Source: Ascidia mentula
Lineage: Eukaryota; Chordata; Ascidiacea; Phlebobranchia; Ascidiidae
Direction of reading: 5' to 3'
Assembly (NCBI GenBank): GCA_947561715.1
Contig: OX387199.1
Location: 11,599,001 to 11,663,000 of the forward strand
DNA length: 64,000 bases
Shown piece after piece: positions 1 through 12,500 of this stretch (positions are counted from its first letter, which is position 1; each line of letters begins with the position of its first letter). Under the pieces are notes generated by a model. That model was not told the DNA's origin. It searched no databases and saw only the letters and a list, made by a program, of their open reading frames with translations. The translations under genes were made by a program, and so were the position numbers.

Positions 1-1413
1 ACAAGCATTGATTGGATTAAATCTACCATGATAAAAGGCCACTTTGGATTAGATGTGCAGTAAATAAGCAACTACACTACACAGTTGTATCATTATAGGT
101 GAATAGTCTGAATAAAAGGAGAAAGTACTTGATTTTCAGTTTGATCTTTTGTCTTGTTTTTAACGGAAAGTGAGGAAGGAAACCTTTTTCGGGCGTCAGT
201 ACAATGACGGTATAACTGGGCTCAAATTTTGGAGTGTTGTGTCACTCTAAGCTACTGCATAAGCTACGGCGATTGCTCAATGAAGCACTAGGTAATTGAA
301 ATAAGTGACAGATAGTAACCCCGTTGTTTTCTGGCGCTTGTTGACCCAAGTCTCGTGTTGTCGAGGTTGTTTTTGTATCAATATTGTCCGATTTCTGTTT
401 GGTTGTGCCGATCTATTGGTTTTGCTGTTTCGTTCGTTAGTTGTTAGTCATGCGTATAAATTGCGTTGTTTCATTCCAACATGTTTTGCAAAATTCCTGG
501 CCATATTCTCTGAATCGTGAAGGAACTAGGAAATCTGTTTAGTGAACAATTTCCTATCGGCGTTTCAGTGACGCGAAGCTAGTGTGACAATAATTAAGTA
601 ATTCGGAATAAACTGGAACTTTATTATAAGCAATGTGGAGCCAATAATATGAATTGTGTAAGCTGGAACTTTATTGCCGATGCTGCGTTTGCATACGTTG
701 CAGCCGAGGAGCGCAAGCAAAAATTAACTGCCGTCTCATGACATGTGGATGATTTGTCAGGAAGTGGTGGCACTCGGTGCTTGCCACCCATCAAGCGCTT
801 CATACGTTATTGTGTCGTTGTGAAATCGGCAGTGGCAAGATGTCTGGCCAAAGTAATGACCCCAAACAGAAACTGCTGGGCCAAAAAACAAATTCGTAAG
901 TTTTTGAAGTTGAATTGTTGTGTGTTTTTGGCCATGGGAGCATGCAGGTTTCGTTTTGTCGAGGAAAGCTGTTAAAGTGGTTTTAGTACTGACTATATGC
1001 AAAGCGAAGCATGACTTGCATGACAAGTAATAAATGTGAATAATTAATTAGCAACAGTTACCTCTTTTCTTCATTTGCATGTTTTACTATAGTTTTATGA
1101 ATATTTTTTTATGGTTTATGAAATGCCAAAATTACGTTTCGTCCCAGTTAAATAAGGTTTCCAGGAAAATAACAAATGCGGCTGTATATACCAGCGTAGT
1201 TCAACGATAGGGACATGTTGAGCAGCAGCCTACGTTGAGTTTTGCATGTCAACACAAAAATTCTTACAACGTTAATTTTTGGTGATATTTTAGTTTTGTT
1301 TTGCTCCAAAAAAGTCTGATTTTTGTGTTATGCTTCATGACAGTTCGTTACCCTGCCTTCAAACAGATGACTTTTTGTTGGTAGTCATTAAACATAGCTT
1401 GTTGTTTTAATTG
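1..1413. other. Upstream region without a recognised gene
   Basis: Several short open frames exist on both strands, but none has family features, splice partners or compositional bias that would support coding. The stretch probably holds the 5' flank, and perhaps untranslated leader exons, of the aquaporin that starts at 1414. No clear TATA box was picked out. Confidence 0.5.
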
Positions 1414-2906
1414 ATGCAAAATAAATTTACATTATACAGAAACTTTCAAAGCACCCCTACTTCACAAAGTGTTTCCAAGACATCCACAATGACAACAGCA
1501 GACTTTTACGTAACATGGATACAGCCTGCCATTGCTGAGTTTTTTGGTCAATTAATTTTTGCCTTTTTGCATTGTTCCACTGCTCACACTGTTATGACGC
1601 TGAGCATTGTGATGGGAAATCCATTACTCCCGGCTATAAGTGACGGTTTATCAGTGGCTATTCTGGTCGTGATAATCGGACACATTAGGTAAGTTTCAAT
1701 TACCCAATTTCGTGTACAGATCATGGTATATACTAAATTAAAGCTGGTGTGGACAATATCTATATCTTTTAAATAGGTAAACATGTTTATCGCAGTTTGC
1801 CGATACAAAAAAGCACACTCCACAATCTGTTTGTTGAGCTTTAAACCGAAATTTTTAGCACTGTATAACAAAAATTACGTAGCAAAGTAAGTTTTATTCG
1901 AACTTCGACTTAACTTTATTTGTTTATTCAGCGGCGCTCACGTGAACTTTGCTGTGACGACTGCAGTGTTTGTTGGTGGCGGCATAAAAACAGCCATGGT
2001 TCCAATTTATCTTGTGTCGCAGTTGCTTGGTTCCCTGTCAGGTGCTGCTTTGGCCTACGTAAGTGTTTTTGTTGCCTAATTTCGCTTGGGATGCATGGGC
2101 TTGCTTGAATTTCCGATTAAGTCAATGTAGTATCACAAACCTTACGAAAGGTTCTAAAAGTTTAACAAACGCTATTAAGCACACATTATTTTTTTAATTT
2201 ACACGAAATTGTGGTTTAGGTCGCCAATGGAGCCCCTTCTGGTGCATTCGCCTTGGGTAAACATGTTACGATTGGACAAGGCATTCTTATGGAAACCATG
2301 CTTACCTCCCTGCTGACACTAGTTGTTTTGTTGGCCGCTGTGGAGTTAAGTTCAACCAACGCTGCTTTTGCCATCGGATTTTCCATTCTGATCGACATAC
2401 TGGCAAGGTAATGTCCCAAGGAATAAATTTCCAAACCAAATCGTGTATTTGTACTTTGTTTTAATAGCTTTGGTGTATCTGGTGGCTGCATGAATCCCAC
2501 CTTAAGCTTTGGCCCAGCAGTTGTCTCAGGGATGTGGAATAATTACTGGATTTATTGGGTGGCCCCATTGTTGGGTGCACTTATTGCAGGAAGCATTTTC
2601 AGGTGCGGCTATTATGCGTTTTCTACCTTATGAGACATCAGCCATAAGAATCACAATCTTTACGGACCTCTGCCTTTGTTTAGATTAATTCTTTGATATA
2701 AGTTAATTAGAAAACCCTTGCCACGATTGTGTTGGTACGTTAAAAAATTGTTTGAAATCACAACCTTAGAAGTATTTTGTGATAAGAGCTTTGTGATTTC
2801 TAGGTTCTTTTTGGGTGGGCGGGCAAGATTACTCTTTCGCCAGACAGTAAACGACCCTACTCCTGGAGTGTTGGAAAAGGGCGGAACAAGTGGTGCTCTG
2901 CCATAA
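1414..2906 (+). CDS. AQP8-like aquaporin with non-canonical pore motifs
   Basis: This is a five-exon membrane channel of the major intrinsic protein family. Exons are 1414-1688, 1932-2058, 2220-2407, 2468-2602 and 2804-2906. All introns are GT-AG and all phases agree, giving 275 residues. A second in-frame ATG at 1489 would give 249, which fits AQP8 length equally well. The order of segments matches AQP8: the [11 protein letters not shown] start of helix 1, the [10 protein letters not shown] half-helix, [18 protein letters not shown], the [16 protein letters not shown] half-helix, [15 protein letters not shown] and a short tail. AQP8 proteins conduct water, ammonia and peroxide. Here the first NPA box reads NFA and the second NPT. 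The arginine that normally follows the second NPA (NPAR) is leucine, so ordinary water selectivity cannot be assumed. An AATAAA lies at 3165-3170. The family is secure. Orthology to AQP8 rests on overall resemblance. Confidence 0.85.
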
Positions 2907-3164
2907 ACTTTGAAGTTCAAACATATCTTTTCCTCTGTTCTACTTTTTTTGTACAATTGTTAAAAGTCTTTCGTAGCTTTTGTAACTCCTACCAGCGTTG
3001 AAACAAACTTGAAATTGCGGTATAAATATAATTATAAGCATTGCAAGATATTGTCGGATAACCAAACAAAGCACAACAAAACGTTCAAAGCAACGTATAT
3101 GCTGTGTCGAAGTGTATATAGGATTTTTTTCATTTGTGAAATCACCGTGCTTTTCGGCTTTATA

Positions 3165-3170
3165 AATAAA
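3165..3170 (+). terminator. Possible polyadenylation signal of the aquaporin gene
   Basis: An AATAAA hexamer lies about 260 bp after the aquaporin stop codon on the same strand. It is the first good hexamer noticed there. Use is inferred. Confidence 0.35.
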
Positions 3171-5882
3171 TTCTCTTCGTACTACTTAAAACGTACCCAA
3201 GTGGATGTTTGCAGCTCTAATCAATCCAAGAAAACTAATAACTTAGTCTATACTTGAAAACCAGAACCGCGTAACTTGTGTTACCACGCAAAAAACGTTT
3301 TTGTTCAAAAAAATGCGCAAAAACAGCATAAACGTCTAACCAAAACATGATAATTGATCGTTTATCACGTCCTATAAGTTACGCCCACAACACATAAGAA
3401 CGGAAGGCTACATGTTTCCTCCACAAGGTTATGGTGTCAAATATAATCATTACAGCATACAATGGCTTTTTATCAACCGATTTGGATCATCAAAAGCCTG
3501 ATGTAAAAGGATGTAGGATACGTTTAGAATTAAATCATGTCTGTTTGGAAAATTATAATCATGAACGTCAATTTACCAGCGACACCAAGATTTTCGATTT
3601 TTACCTGCAAAGTTAAAAATCAGGTACAGTTAATCAAAATACAGTAGGCTAATTGTTACTTGATTGTGTAATCAACTACGTATTCTTGGATGGGCCAATG
3701 ATGATTATGACAAACTTTCAGCAATACGGCCATATTTTCGTGTATTTTATTTTGTCACGTGGTCGAGAGTACTTCGGACATCATAACAAAAATTAGCGAG
3801 AAGAAAACGCTTTTCGAGTTTTGGGCAAAATTGTCGAATTTTGGTAGTAAAAAGAGATCCAAAGTTTAAAATTCATTTATTGGTCCGCAAATCCATGATA
3901 TCCATGCTGCATTAAAAAGTACGCGAGAACTACCCAAAGCGTTATAAAATCCTGTACGTGTGAAAGGATTCAAGTGGCAAGTGGCCACGCCCCGATTTCA
4001 GAAAGCTTGATTGATATTTCATGCGCTATAATGCCTCAATCCTGGTATTGTGAAGAGTTTGATTTTCGGGTATTTGTGAAATATACTAAAAAATGTTAAA
4101 CTTACTGTCCGAGCTATCCCCAGTCACGTCCGATTTGCATTTAGGAGACATTTAGGCACTTTTAGCCTTTCTCCTGATCGATACACAACTCCGGACGTAT
4201 GGCAAAATACAGCATGAAGTATATAGACTCGTAAATCACTTAAGGTGACATGAACAATCACCTAACATGGCACGCGTACCAGGGGTTACCGACTCCCAGT
4301 TTGCTCATCACTCTTCGAGTATTTAACTTTCGGATAATACCTAAGCTATATTTTTGAAAGTTTTCAAAGTTGCCATTATGCCATTCTAAAGCGCAGTTGT
4401 GAATTTATAGGCCTCTATGATCGTCGAATAACTAGGAAATCCACCAAATAGTCTCTGGGCTGTAACTCCTTTGTTTTCAGTAGACCTATCTAGCCTATAT
4501 CTAATCAAAGAATCCTAATTTTCAATAGGCCTACCTCGTTGGCAGGCCTATACTTGGTGTAAAATATTTAAAACTAATAGGTAGAAAGTCTTGGATTCTT
4601 TAATTAGATAAATATTAAATTGAATTAAATCCAAAAATATTTTTTGTTTAAAATGACACCCTATAGGCCTACAACTTTTTGCTGCCATATGCACGTCATA
4701 AATACTTACCCTGTTAGGTTAGATGGTAGATAAAAAACATGATAGTGTGATAAACGTGTAGGGAATTCGGCTTGTCATTCTTCGAAAATTTTTAATATTT
4801 TGTTTAAACTTGGTCTTTAAAAACCGCTTTTTACTCTTGTGCATTTACACCACGTCTTTCTGACGCCTTTCGTTAGTTATCTCGCTTGCGTTTTGTGACG
4901 GTCATCGTGGTGTCCGACTGATAATGTCTTGACAGTGTTGATGTCGGGTACTCGCGATGGAAACCTCTCTAAAACATCAGCGACCCATCAAACAAAAATC
5001 AATTCTAAGGCAACCTTTTCTCCATGCCACTGCAGCGATTTTTTTGTGCACATAGGTTATGCTACAAATTGTGGCCAGTCGCCCCGTTCCACCGGTAACA
5101 CATAGGTCTACAAGATCAGACCAAATATTCGCATCATGTACGTTGCAATTGGCCCACTTATACCAATTTAATCCAAATAAAGTTTGTATTTGTATTCGTT
5201 CATTGTATAGAGACCCCGTAGCTGAGAACAGTGAACACCATCTAAAGAAATGGTTAGCGCACGTCGAAAGGCTTAACGCGAGTGAGAGAAACCTAGCGGA
5301 GACATCAAAACGTCGGTGTGTAAATGTAAAAGAGTAGAAAGTTATATCGAAAGAACGAGTTTATAAAAAAATATTAAAATAGTTGACATTATGATGACTC
5401 GCAATCCCCACATTTGTGTCAAAGAAATATTGAAAAGTAAGATCACACATTACCTCACTTTCTCCTGGTATAAGTGTTTCCAGACATTGACGAATCGAAA
5501 ATAAATTTTCAATGAAAAAATCTCGACATGACTTTACCTGTCACAAGAAGCGCTAAAAAGCGTGAGAAAATCATTTAGGCTTCTTCCGGCAACTTTGTAT
5601 CCTGTCGCAACTAACAACGCCGTGCATAATGTTTCCAGATCAGATTCGACCGCGAAGGTGTAGGCTAAAGCAAGAAATTAGACGTTGTTTTGTTGCGCAC
5701 TGTTTATCCATCCATGGGAATTAAGATCGATGGCAAATGTAGTTTATGTTCTATTGATCTTAATTTTGTTATTTTAACCACTGTTTATGTTATATAATTA
5801 AAACACTTACAGTGATTCAACATTTACCTGATAAGTATTACTTAACTTATGTGATAATTCAAATTTCTGCTAACATGTAAAG

Positions 5883-6187
5883 CAGCGGTTCCTGAGCTTT
5901 GTTGGCTTACAGCACCCCTGCTGCATTTATAAAGATATTGCGTCTCCCAATAGTGGAAAACCAATAAGCGACTGCCACCCATGCTGCAATCAGCCTTTCT
6001 ATCTGATTATGTATGTGGGGGCGGGGTGAGAATCGAACTAAAATTGTGGGCTCCTAATTTAGCGTTTCATTACCAGTATATCGAATGGTGTAAAATTATC
6101 AGAGTAAATATAATGATAATCTTATGGCACCTATGAAAGTGATGAATATCACCCAAGGATGCCACAGTACCTGGTTGGGAACCACTA
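5883..6187. repeat. Degraded hAT-type MITE enclosing a tRNA-like stretch
   Basis: The left end starts CAGCGGTTCC. The right end read in reverse is AGTGGTTCCCAACC, so the ends form imperfect inverted repeats of the CAG-GGTTC kind common in hAT elements. No clean 8-bp target duplication remains. On the minus strand positions 6025-6038 read GTTCGATTCTCACC, which matches a polymerase III B box. A weak A-box-like stretch lies near 6066-6085. This may be a tRNA-derived SINE caught in the element or a chance match. It looks old. Confidence 0.4.
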
Positions 6188-6591
6188 AAGCATACTTTCA
6201 TAATGCTAGCATATTTTTTTTTCAACCAAGATACCCTTGAAGCGTTTGTCAGTTCATCACATAAGTTTAGAAATTCTGTTATTTAAATTATCCCAGTAAA
6301 AACAAAAAAAACTTCACTTAAATTTTTCTTTGTCAAATTGCAAACTTTCCAAGCTGGGCCACATGTAAAGCCAAGTTTTGCTGAATGTTTGGCTTCAGAC
6401 AAATAAAAAATCTTGGCTCAGTGCATCACTTTTATTGATTTTGAAATTAGACAAAAATTATGGTATCAATTAAGTGCAGTTTTACACTGCAATATTTCTA
6501 TGTAGGTAAATAGAAAATACTAAAAAACTAGGTTTTGGTGTGCTAACAACAAATGTGTGCTTAATGGATGATCATTCACAATAGCTTAATC

Positions 6592-9500
6592 ATGGAGCAT
6601 TATAAAGTGTCTCAAGGTGAAAAGGCCAAACTGTTGGATGAAGAACTGGCAAAAGAAATATCAGAACTTAAAAATGAAATTGAAGAATGTGAAATGTCAT
6701 TTGGAAATTTTGTGAGACCCATGAGGTAAAAAAAAAATTTTTCTTAAAAACATGAATGTATAAGTTTCTTATTCACTTTTCAATACAAAATGTTACTAAA
6801 TTGTAATATGATTTGTTTCAGTTCGTTTTCCTCTCCAATGAGTTTAAAATACTTTCAAAAACAGCGGGAAATTGCCATAAACAAAATGTTGCACATCGAC
6901 AAAATTTTTCCTTTCAAAAATCAAGGTGATGTTATGAATACTGAAGTTGAAGCAGCTCTTAGTTCTGACTTTAGTGAGAGCAGTTTGCCATTGCTATTGC
7001 ACCAGGTAAAATAGAGATAAAAGTTAAACTTAAATGTAAGTATATATTTTTGTTTCAAGCATTATTTGGATCAAATGCAACGACTTGTTCAATGCAAGCA
7101 TTTACACATGTTGCGATGGAGCCGATTATGTGAACATGCAGATACAATTGAAAGATTAAACCCAACATACAAATCCAGATTAGATGAAATTAACAAGGAG
7201 TATTGTGACTCGAAAACTCGAGCACAACGTCTTGCTATGGCCTATCATTCTAAAATCCTTGGGCAAAGTACAGATTTTAAATGGTATTGTTTGCTTATAA
7301 GTCTATATTTAAAAAATTAGTTCCAATGAAATCTTAAAATGTTGTCTAGTGTTCAACCTGATGACATGACAGTATACTTACGGTGGCTTGTCACAAATCT
7401 ACATTTGACCAAAACATTTTGTGCGTACCTTAAAATATTACAGTGGTTGCCTTTAATCCATAAAAGTAACATCGACATTCAAGAGTCAGTAACTACAAAA
7501 AATAATGAAGTTCAAGTAAGTTTTAATATTTTCCGTTCATTGTAGGCATGGGTATTTTGGTTGATATTATTTGTGATTGTCAATTTTGGTCAATTTTACA
7601 TACTGAATTAGTCAATTTTAGTATGTTTTGCCTTCAGGCATATGTTTTTCACATTGTTCAAGCTGTAATCAGGTAGATTTTGTGCAGTGGAAAGTGTGGA
7701 TATCTTTGTATCGTTTTATCACAAAAATGATATAAAATTGTTTTTTTTGTTGTTGTTTAGATTGAAACAGGAAAAGTGTCCTTTGATCCAAAGTCAGCTT
7801 GGCATAATTTAGCAAGTTCCTTGCCATCCAGATCATCAGTGAGGCAATCCTCTTTTGCTATTGCAACAGAACTGGCTTTTTCAGGTATGCTGAATGGTGA
7901 ATATTGTTATCCCAATGCCATTAATATATTGCAAACTAACTGCAGGATTTGTTTCCAATGAAACAACTCTTGGTGTTCCTGTACATTTCACTGAGCTTCA
8001 TCAGTTCAATGAAAAACTTGAAGCTCTTGCACATGAGTATGGAATTTCAGTTAGGTCTGAAATTATTACATCAGCTGATGAAATGGAGTTGTTTGGCGCC
8101 GTAAATCGTCGTTTCAAGCTGCTACACAACCGCCAGGTTGAATGTCAGACCTTTTATTATTATGACAATGCCCCTGAAGGTAATTTTTCTCCCATGTTAT
8201 CTTGAATACCTTATTAACAAAGTTGCAGGCCAGGAACACTGGGGAACTGATTCAGCTTCACACTGTTTGGTAAAACCAGAAAATTGGAGTAAATTTGTCA
8301 ACATTAGACCTCATGCAGATCAACTCCAACTAAGACAAATGACTACCCTAAAACAGAAGCAATATGTAGATGAATTACTGGCATCACAGAACAGGTTTTT
8401 TAATCAAGACTGTCAAAATAATGAGCTTTTTCTGACCATATTCAACACACATATCTGCCCATGTTTAATACCTCTAAATATACAAAACAACTTCATTTTT
8501 AAGTAGGTTTTAATCATTAAAGTTTTTTTTTGCCTTTCATTTTATGCATCACAGAAGTTAAGTAAAAACAAAAAATGTTTCATGTATATTTTTGCAGATT
8601 TCTGTATGTTGATGATCATACAATTATAACTGAGTCACTTAAGGAACATGCTGTTGCAGTAAGAGACCCTCCAACCGTTCAAGTGCTTCAAGTTACTTCA
8701 AACAAGTGCTCAACATTTAAAAAGTGAGGTGGACAATCTTGTAAATGGCATATATTTTATATTTTCAGGTATGGAAAACTAAAATCATCATCAGTTTGGC
8801 AAAGAATTTATGATAATCCCAATGAAAACCTTTCAGCTCCCGCTGACACTTATGCAGAAAAGGCATCAACGAAGTAAATTACATAACAATTACATTTACT
8901 ATATCAACTATGTGATTTATGTTATATTTTTTAGTGTAAAACTGCTGCAATATTTGCAATAAAACTGATCTTCTGGCTAATTGACATGAATATCAGTTTT
9001 ATGGTAAATTGCAACATGCCTGGCAGCAAGAGAAGCGCAGTATTTGCTGCAATATTTTTGTTTTATTTTTAATTTTTTAGTGTGAAAAAACATGTAATTT
9101 TGGTAAATTTTTTTCCAGATTGGGTGGTGGACACAAAAAACGTGAAAGCTATGATTATGCAAATACCATGCAAATGCTAGGATTAGACGAGGGTGAGGAA
9201 ACATCAAATCAAGACCCAACAGTAGTACAAGTCAGTAACATGACTGCAAATTCAATTTAGCTTTCTAATATAACAGACTACGTTGCAGGGAGCTTATCTT
9301 TCATTTTTGCATTTGAGGCATTTAAAAATCAAAGACATGAAGAGGCAGTGCTTGGGAATCCTAAACTATTTCAGAAGGTTTGAAAATTTAATACAAATAT
9401 ATACAATACTAAAACATTTTTTACCATATGATAAAAAAACTGGACTAACTATTTTCAAGGGATCAGGTAAAAGTTTTGGCTATTTTAATGGCTTGACATG

Positions 9501-12500
9501 TTACTTTAAATGCTATAATATTTAACAGCATTGAGCGCAGCATCACAATTTATGATGGTGGCTTGTCTCTTAACTCAAAAGCACAAGATGGTCAGGATGA
9601 AAGAATTCACAAGTCCAGTTCTTCTGAAACTAAAGGTATATACAAACATTTGGTAAATTATATTACTGTTTTTTTTATTGTGATTTTATGGAGTTTTTGG
9701 TGACAAAATGCATGTAGTTGTATGTAACGTTGATTGCTATACCATGTTTAGTTGTTTATCCAAATGTGCGCATTATCAAATGCGGACTGTATGTGATATG
9801 ACGAATGTCTACGACATATATGACATATGTCTACAAAAGTAGACCTTTTTGTGACGTATTTGTGCACCCTGGTGGCCCAAAATTGACTAATTAACTAATC
9901 CTGGTGTTATTGACAATGTTCTTCAAAATTGGTTAATTTATCTGGAATATTTATTTTCCCACTGCATCACCAAAAAGCAGCCTGCTTATTTTGTGGTCTT
10001 GCAAGGGGTTATGCCTTTCGTCCATATATGTTTGGACAGTGATGATTAGGAGCCAGATTCAATATCAGATTATTTTTACCAAAACGGTTGCCTTGTACAG
10101 GGGATTTAAGAGATATAATTCTTATTTTATGGGTGAAAAAAACAAGATCCAAACAAGATGACAAAAGTGCCTAGTATATAATGATTTACGAAATAAAACC
10201 GGAATTTATCTTACAATGCAGTGCAAGCACTTTCTGTTGGGGGAATAAGGTTGGCGAGTAGATGAACTAGCCCTGTGGGCTGTAGTTTGGTGTCCCCTGG
10301 TCTGGGCCCTGTAGTGAATCTTGTAGATAACCCATTGTTTCTTTAGATCACAAATCAAAATCAATTCAGGAAAACCAGAAAGGCACAGATAAGAAAGATC
10401 CTGGCATCAGTTCACATCATTACATGTTTAATACACCTGCAGATTTTGCAGTAAGCAGTTGATTATTTTTTTGTCATAACATAATTGTAAATGTAAACAA
10501 TAAAAATATGTGTGTAAACACTTTGTAGACTGAGGAAAACAAGTTCATGGAGTTTAAGGGAGTTGAGAATCATGATGATTTTTATGCCTGTGATTTGGAT
10601 GACAATACCCAGCTACAAGATTGTAATATTGGAGCGGGTGATGGAAGTGAATGGCAAAGTTTTATTACAGCAGCGGTGTCAAGCGGAACAATGGGGTTGA
10701 ATTTTATTCCCCATGTTCAAGATCAGCGTGGTTATTACATAATGTATGATGTTGCTGTGCAAGATTTAAAAATGTTGGAAGAGGAACTTCTTCTGGTGGC
10801 ATCTCATTACATTGAGAAGGATACAGGTAATAGATAATTGTACATGAGTACCAAGTCAAATTTTCTCACATATACATGAGTAACTAAGTCAAAATTTCTC
10901 AAAGAATATTAGGAAAACATTACTGCTTTACAACATTTAATTTTGTTGCCAGTAAAAGAAATGTTAAGGTATTATTTTTGTTAAACTTTCATTAATTTAT
11001 AAACACTATTCAAGGCTTACCTTATTCCTGTTGCTAATGACATGTTAAACAAAAAGTGTCAATGTTGTCTGCAATATCATACAGCCTTTTTGTATTCTCA
11101 GAATGTTTAATACCTTTTTTAGCAAATCGTATGGTACCAAGGCGTTCCGCAGCTGAAACTGCACAAAGAAGACAGGAAGCTCCGGGTGAAGTAGATGTTT
11201 CATCATATGGGCACAGAGATGTGGATAGATTTGCAGTGCTTTTTGATATGTGGACATGTGAAGTTAACTTCCTTGCCAATAAACTAAAGGTAATTAATAT
11301 TAAGTTTTGGTTTAAAAATTCTGTCATAACAACAGTTCATCTGCCTGGTATTGTTTTTGTTAATATTAACCCTTTAAGACAGAGACGCAAAAATTAAACT
11401 TGAAGAGTGATGGGTAATTTTTGTTGTGCATTAGGATGTTGCACTTGTCAGCAAATGGGATCGACATAAAAACTTCGTAGTAAAACACGATTGACTTACA
11501 GGCAATTTTAGAAAAACAGGGTGGTCGAATTTTGTCGGGAATTCCCCCTACATTTTTGTAGCTGTTTAATTGTTCCTTAAGGTAGAGTTTTACAGAAAAC
11601 CAACCTGCATGTCTGCGGCAATCGATGCAGTTGAGGTAGTTGTGTTGTTTTAGCGAAAAAACGAACTGCATATTTCACAATAGTATTTTTATGGGGTTAT
11701 GTGCGCCGGTGGTTGTCCATGGGTGTATATTCTGCATTCGCTACCAATAAATTTATAGAAACCAAGTTTTAGATATAAATAATTCTAATTGCACCAAACA
11801 ATGCTCTGCATTAAGTATTATGTAATAATCGATCTAACATCGATAATAACTATTACTTTTCACATTGAATTTTGTCAAAAAATTTGCGATTTGTGTTTTT
11901 ATACTCATTTCATGAAAACATATTCTGTGGATAAAATGCGTGTACTGTGTCTATATATTTTTAGTCAGATTAGAGTTTTATATTGAAAAGTTTTATACAA
12001 ATATACATTCAATTTCCAGAAATTTAAAGTTTGTGTCTTGCCAAAACCTAATTTCAAATACATGATTACTTAAGTTTAAATGTTTTTAATTTTCAGCTAT
12101 TGAATTGCTTTTATGAAGCATATCAGAATACATACTCTTCACAAACTAAAAGAGAGTTGACCCAAGTAAGCTACATTATCCCTGAACTACTTTAGTTGTG
12201 TTTACTGACAAGTTTTCTCAGGTGATGACAAATTTGATCTATCAAAGACCTCGATATGATTTTAGTGAAGATTACTTTGTGCAGACATACAAGTCTGAAT
12301 GTGCTTGTTTGCGCCTCCGAACATCAATTATTACTCAGGTACCAAACCAGGTGATAAAAGCTAAAGACATTATTTACTGTTAAAATATTATCTCAGATTC
12401 TCAACAGTCAAATTGATGACTACAGGCAATATCTAGCAAAAGTTGTTCGACAACCACATTCATATGGCATGCCATTTTATTTAAGTGGGAAACAGGAGAT

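Larger units (their letters stand above)
2907..6591. other. Intergenic region
   Basis: This is 3.7 kb of AT-rich DNA between the aquaporin and the coiled-coil gene. Open frames are short and lack recognisable domains or splice partners. The only structure seen is a degraded repeat at 5883-6187. Confidence 0.5.

Noticed and set aside
305-1026. Short open frames on both strands upstream of the aquaporin
   Set aside because: No domain, no splice partners and no ATG for some of them. They look like chance open frames.
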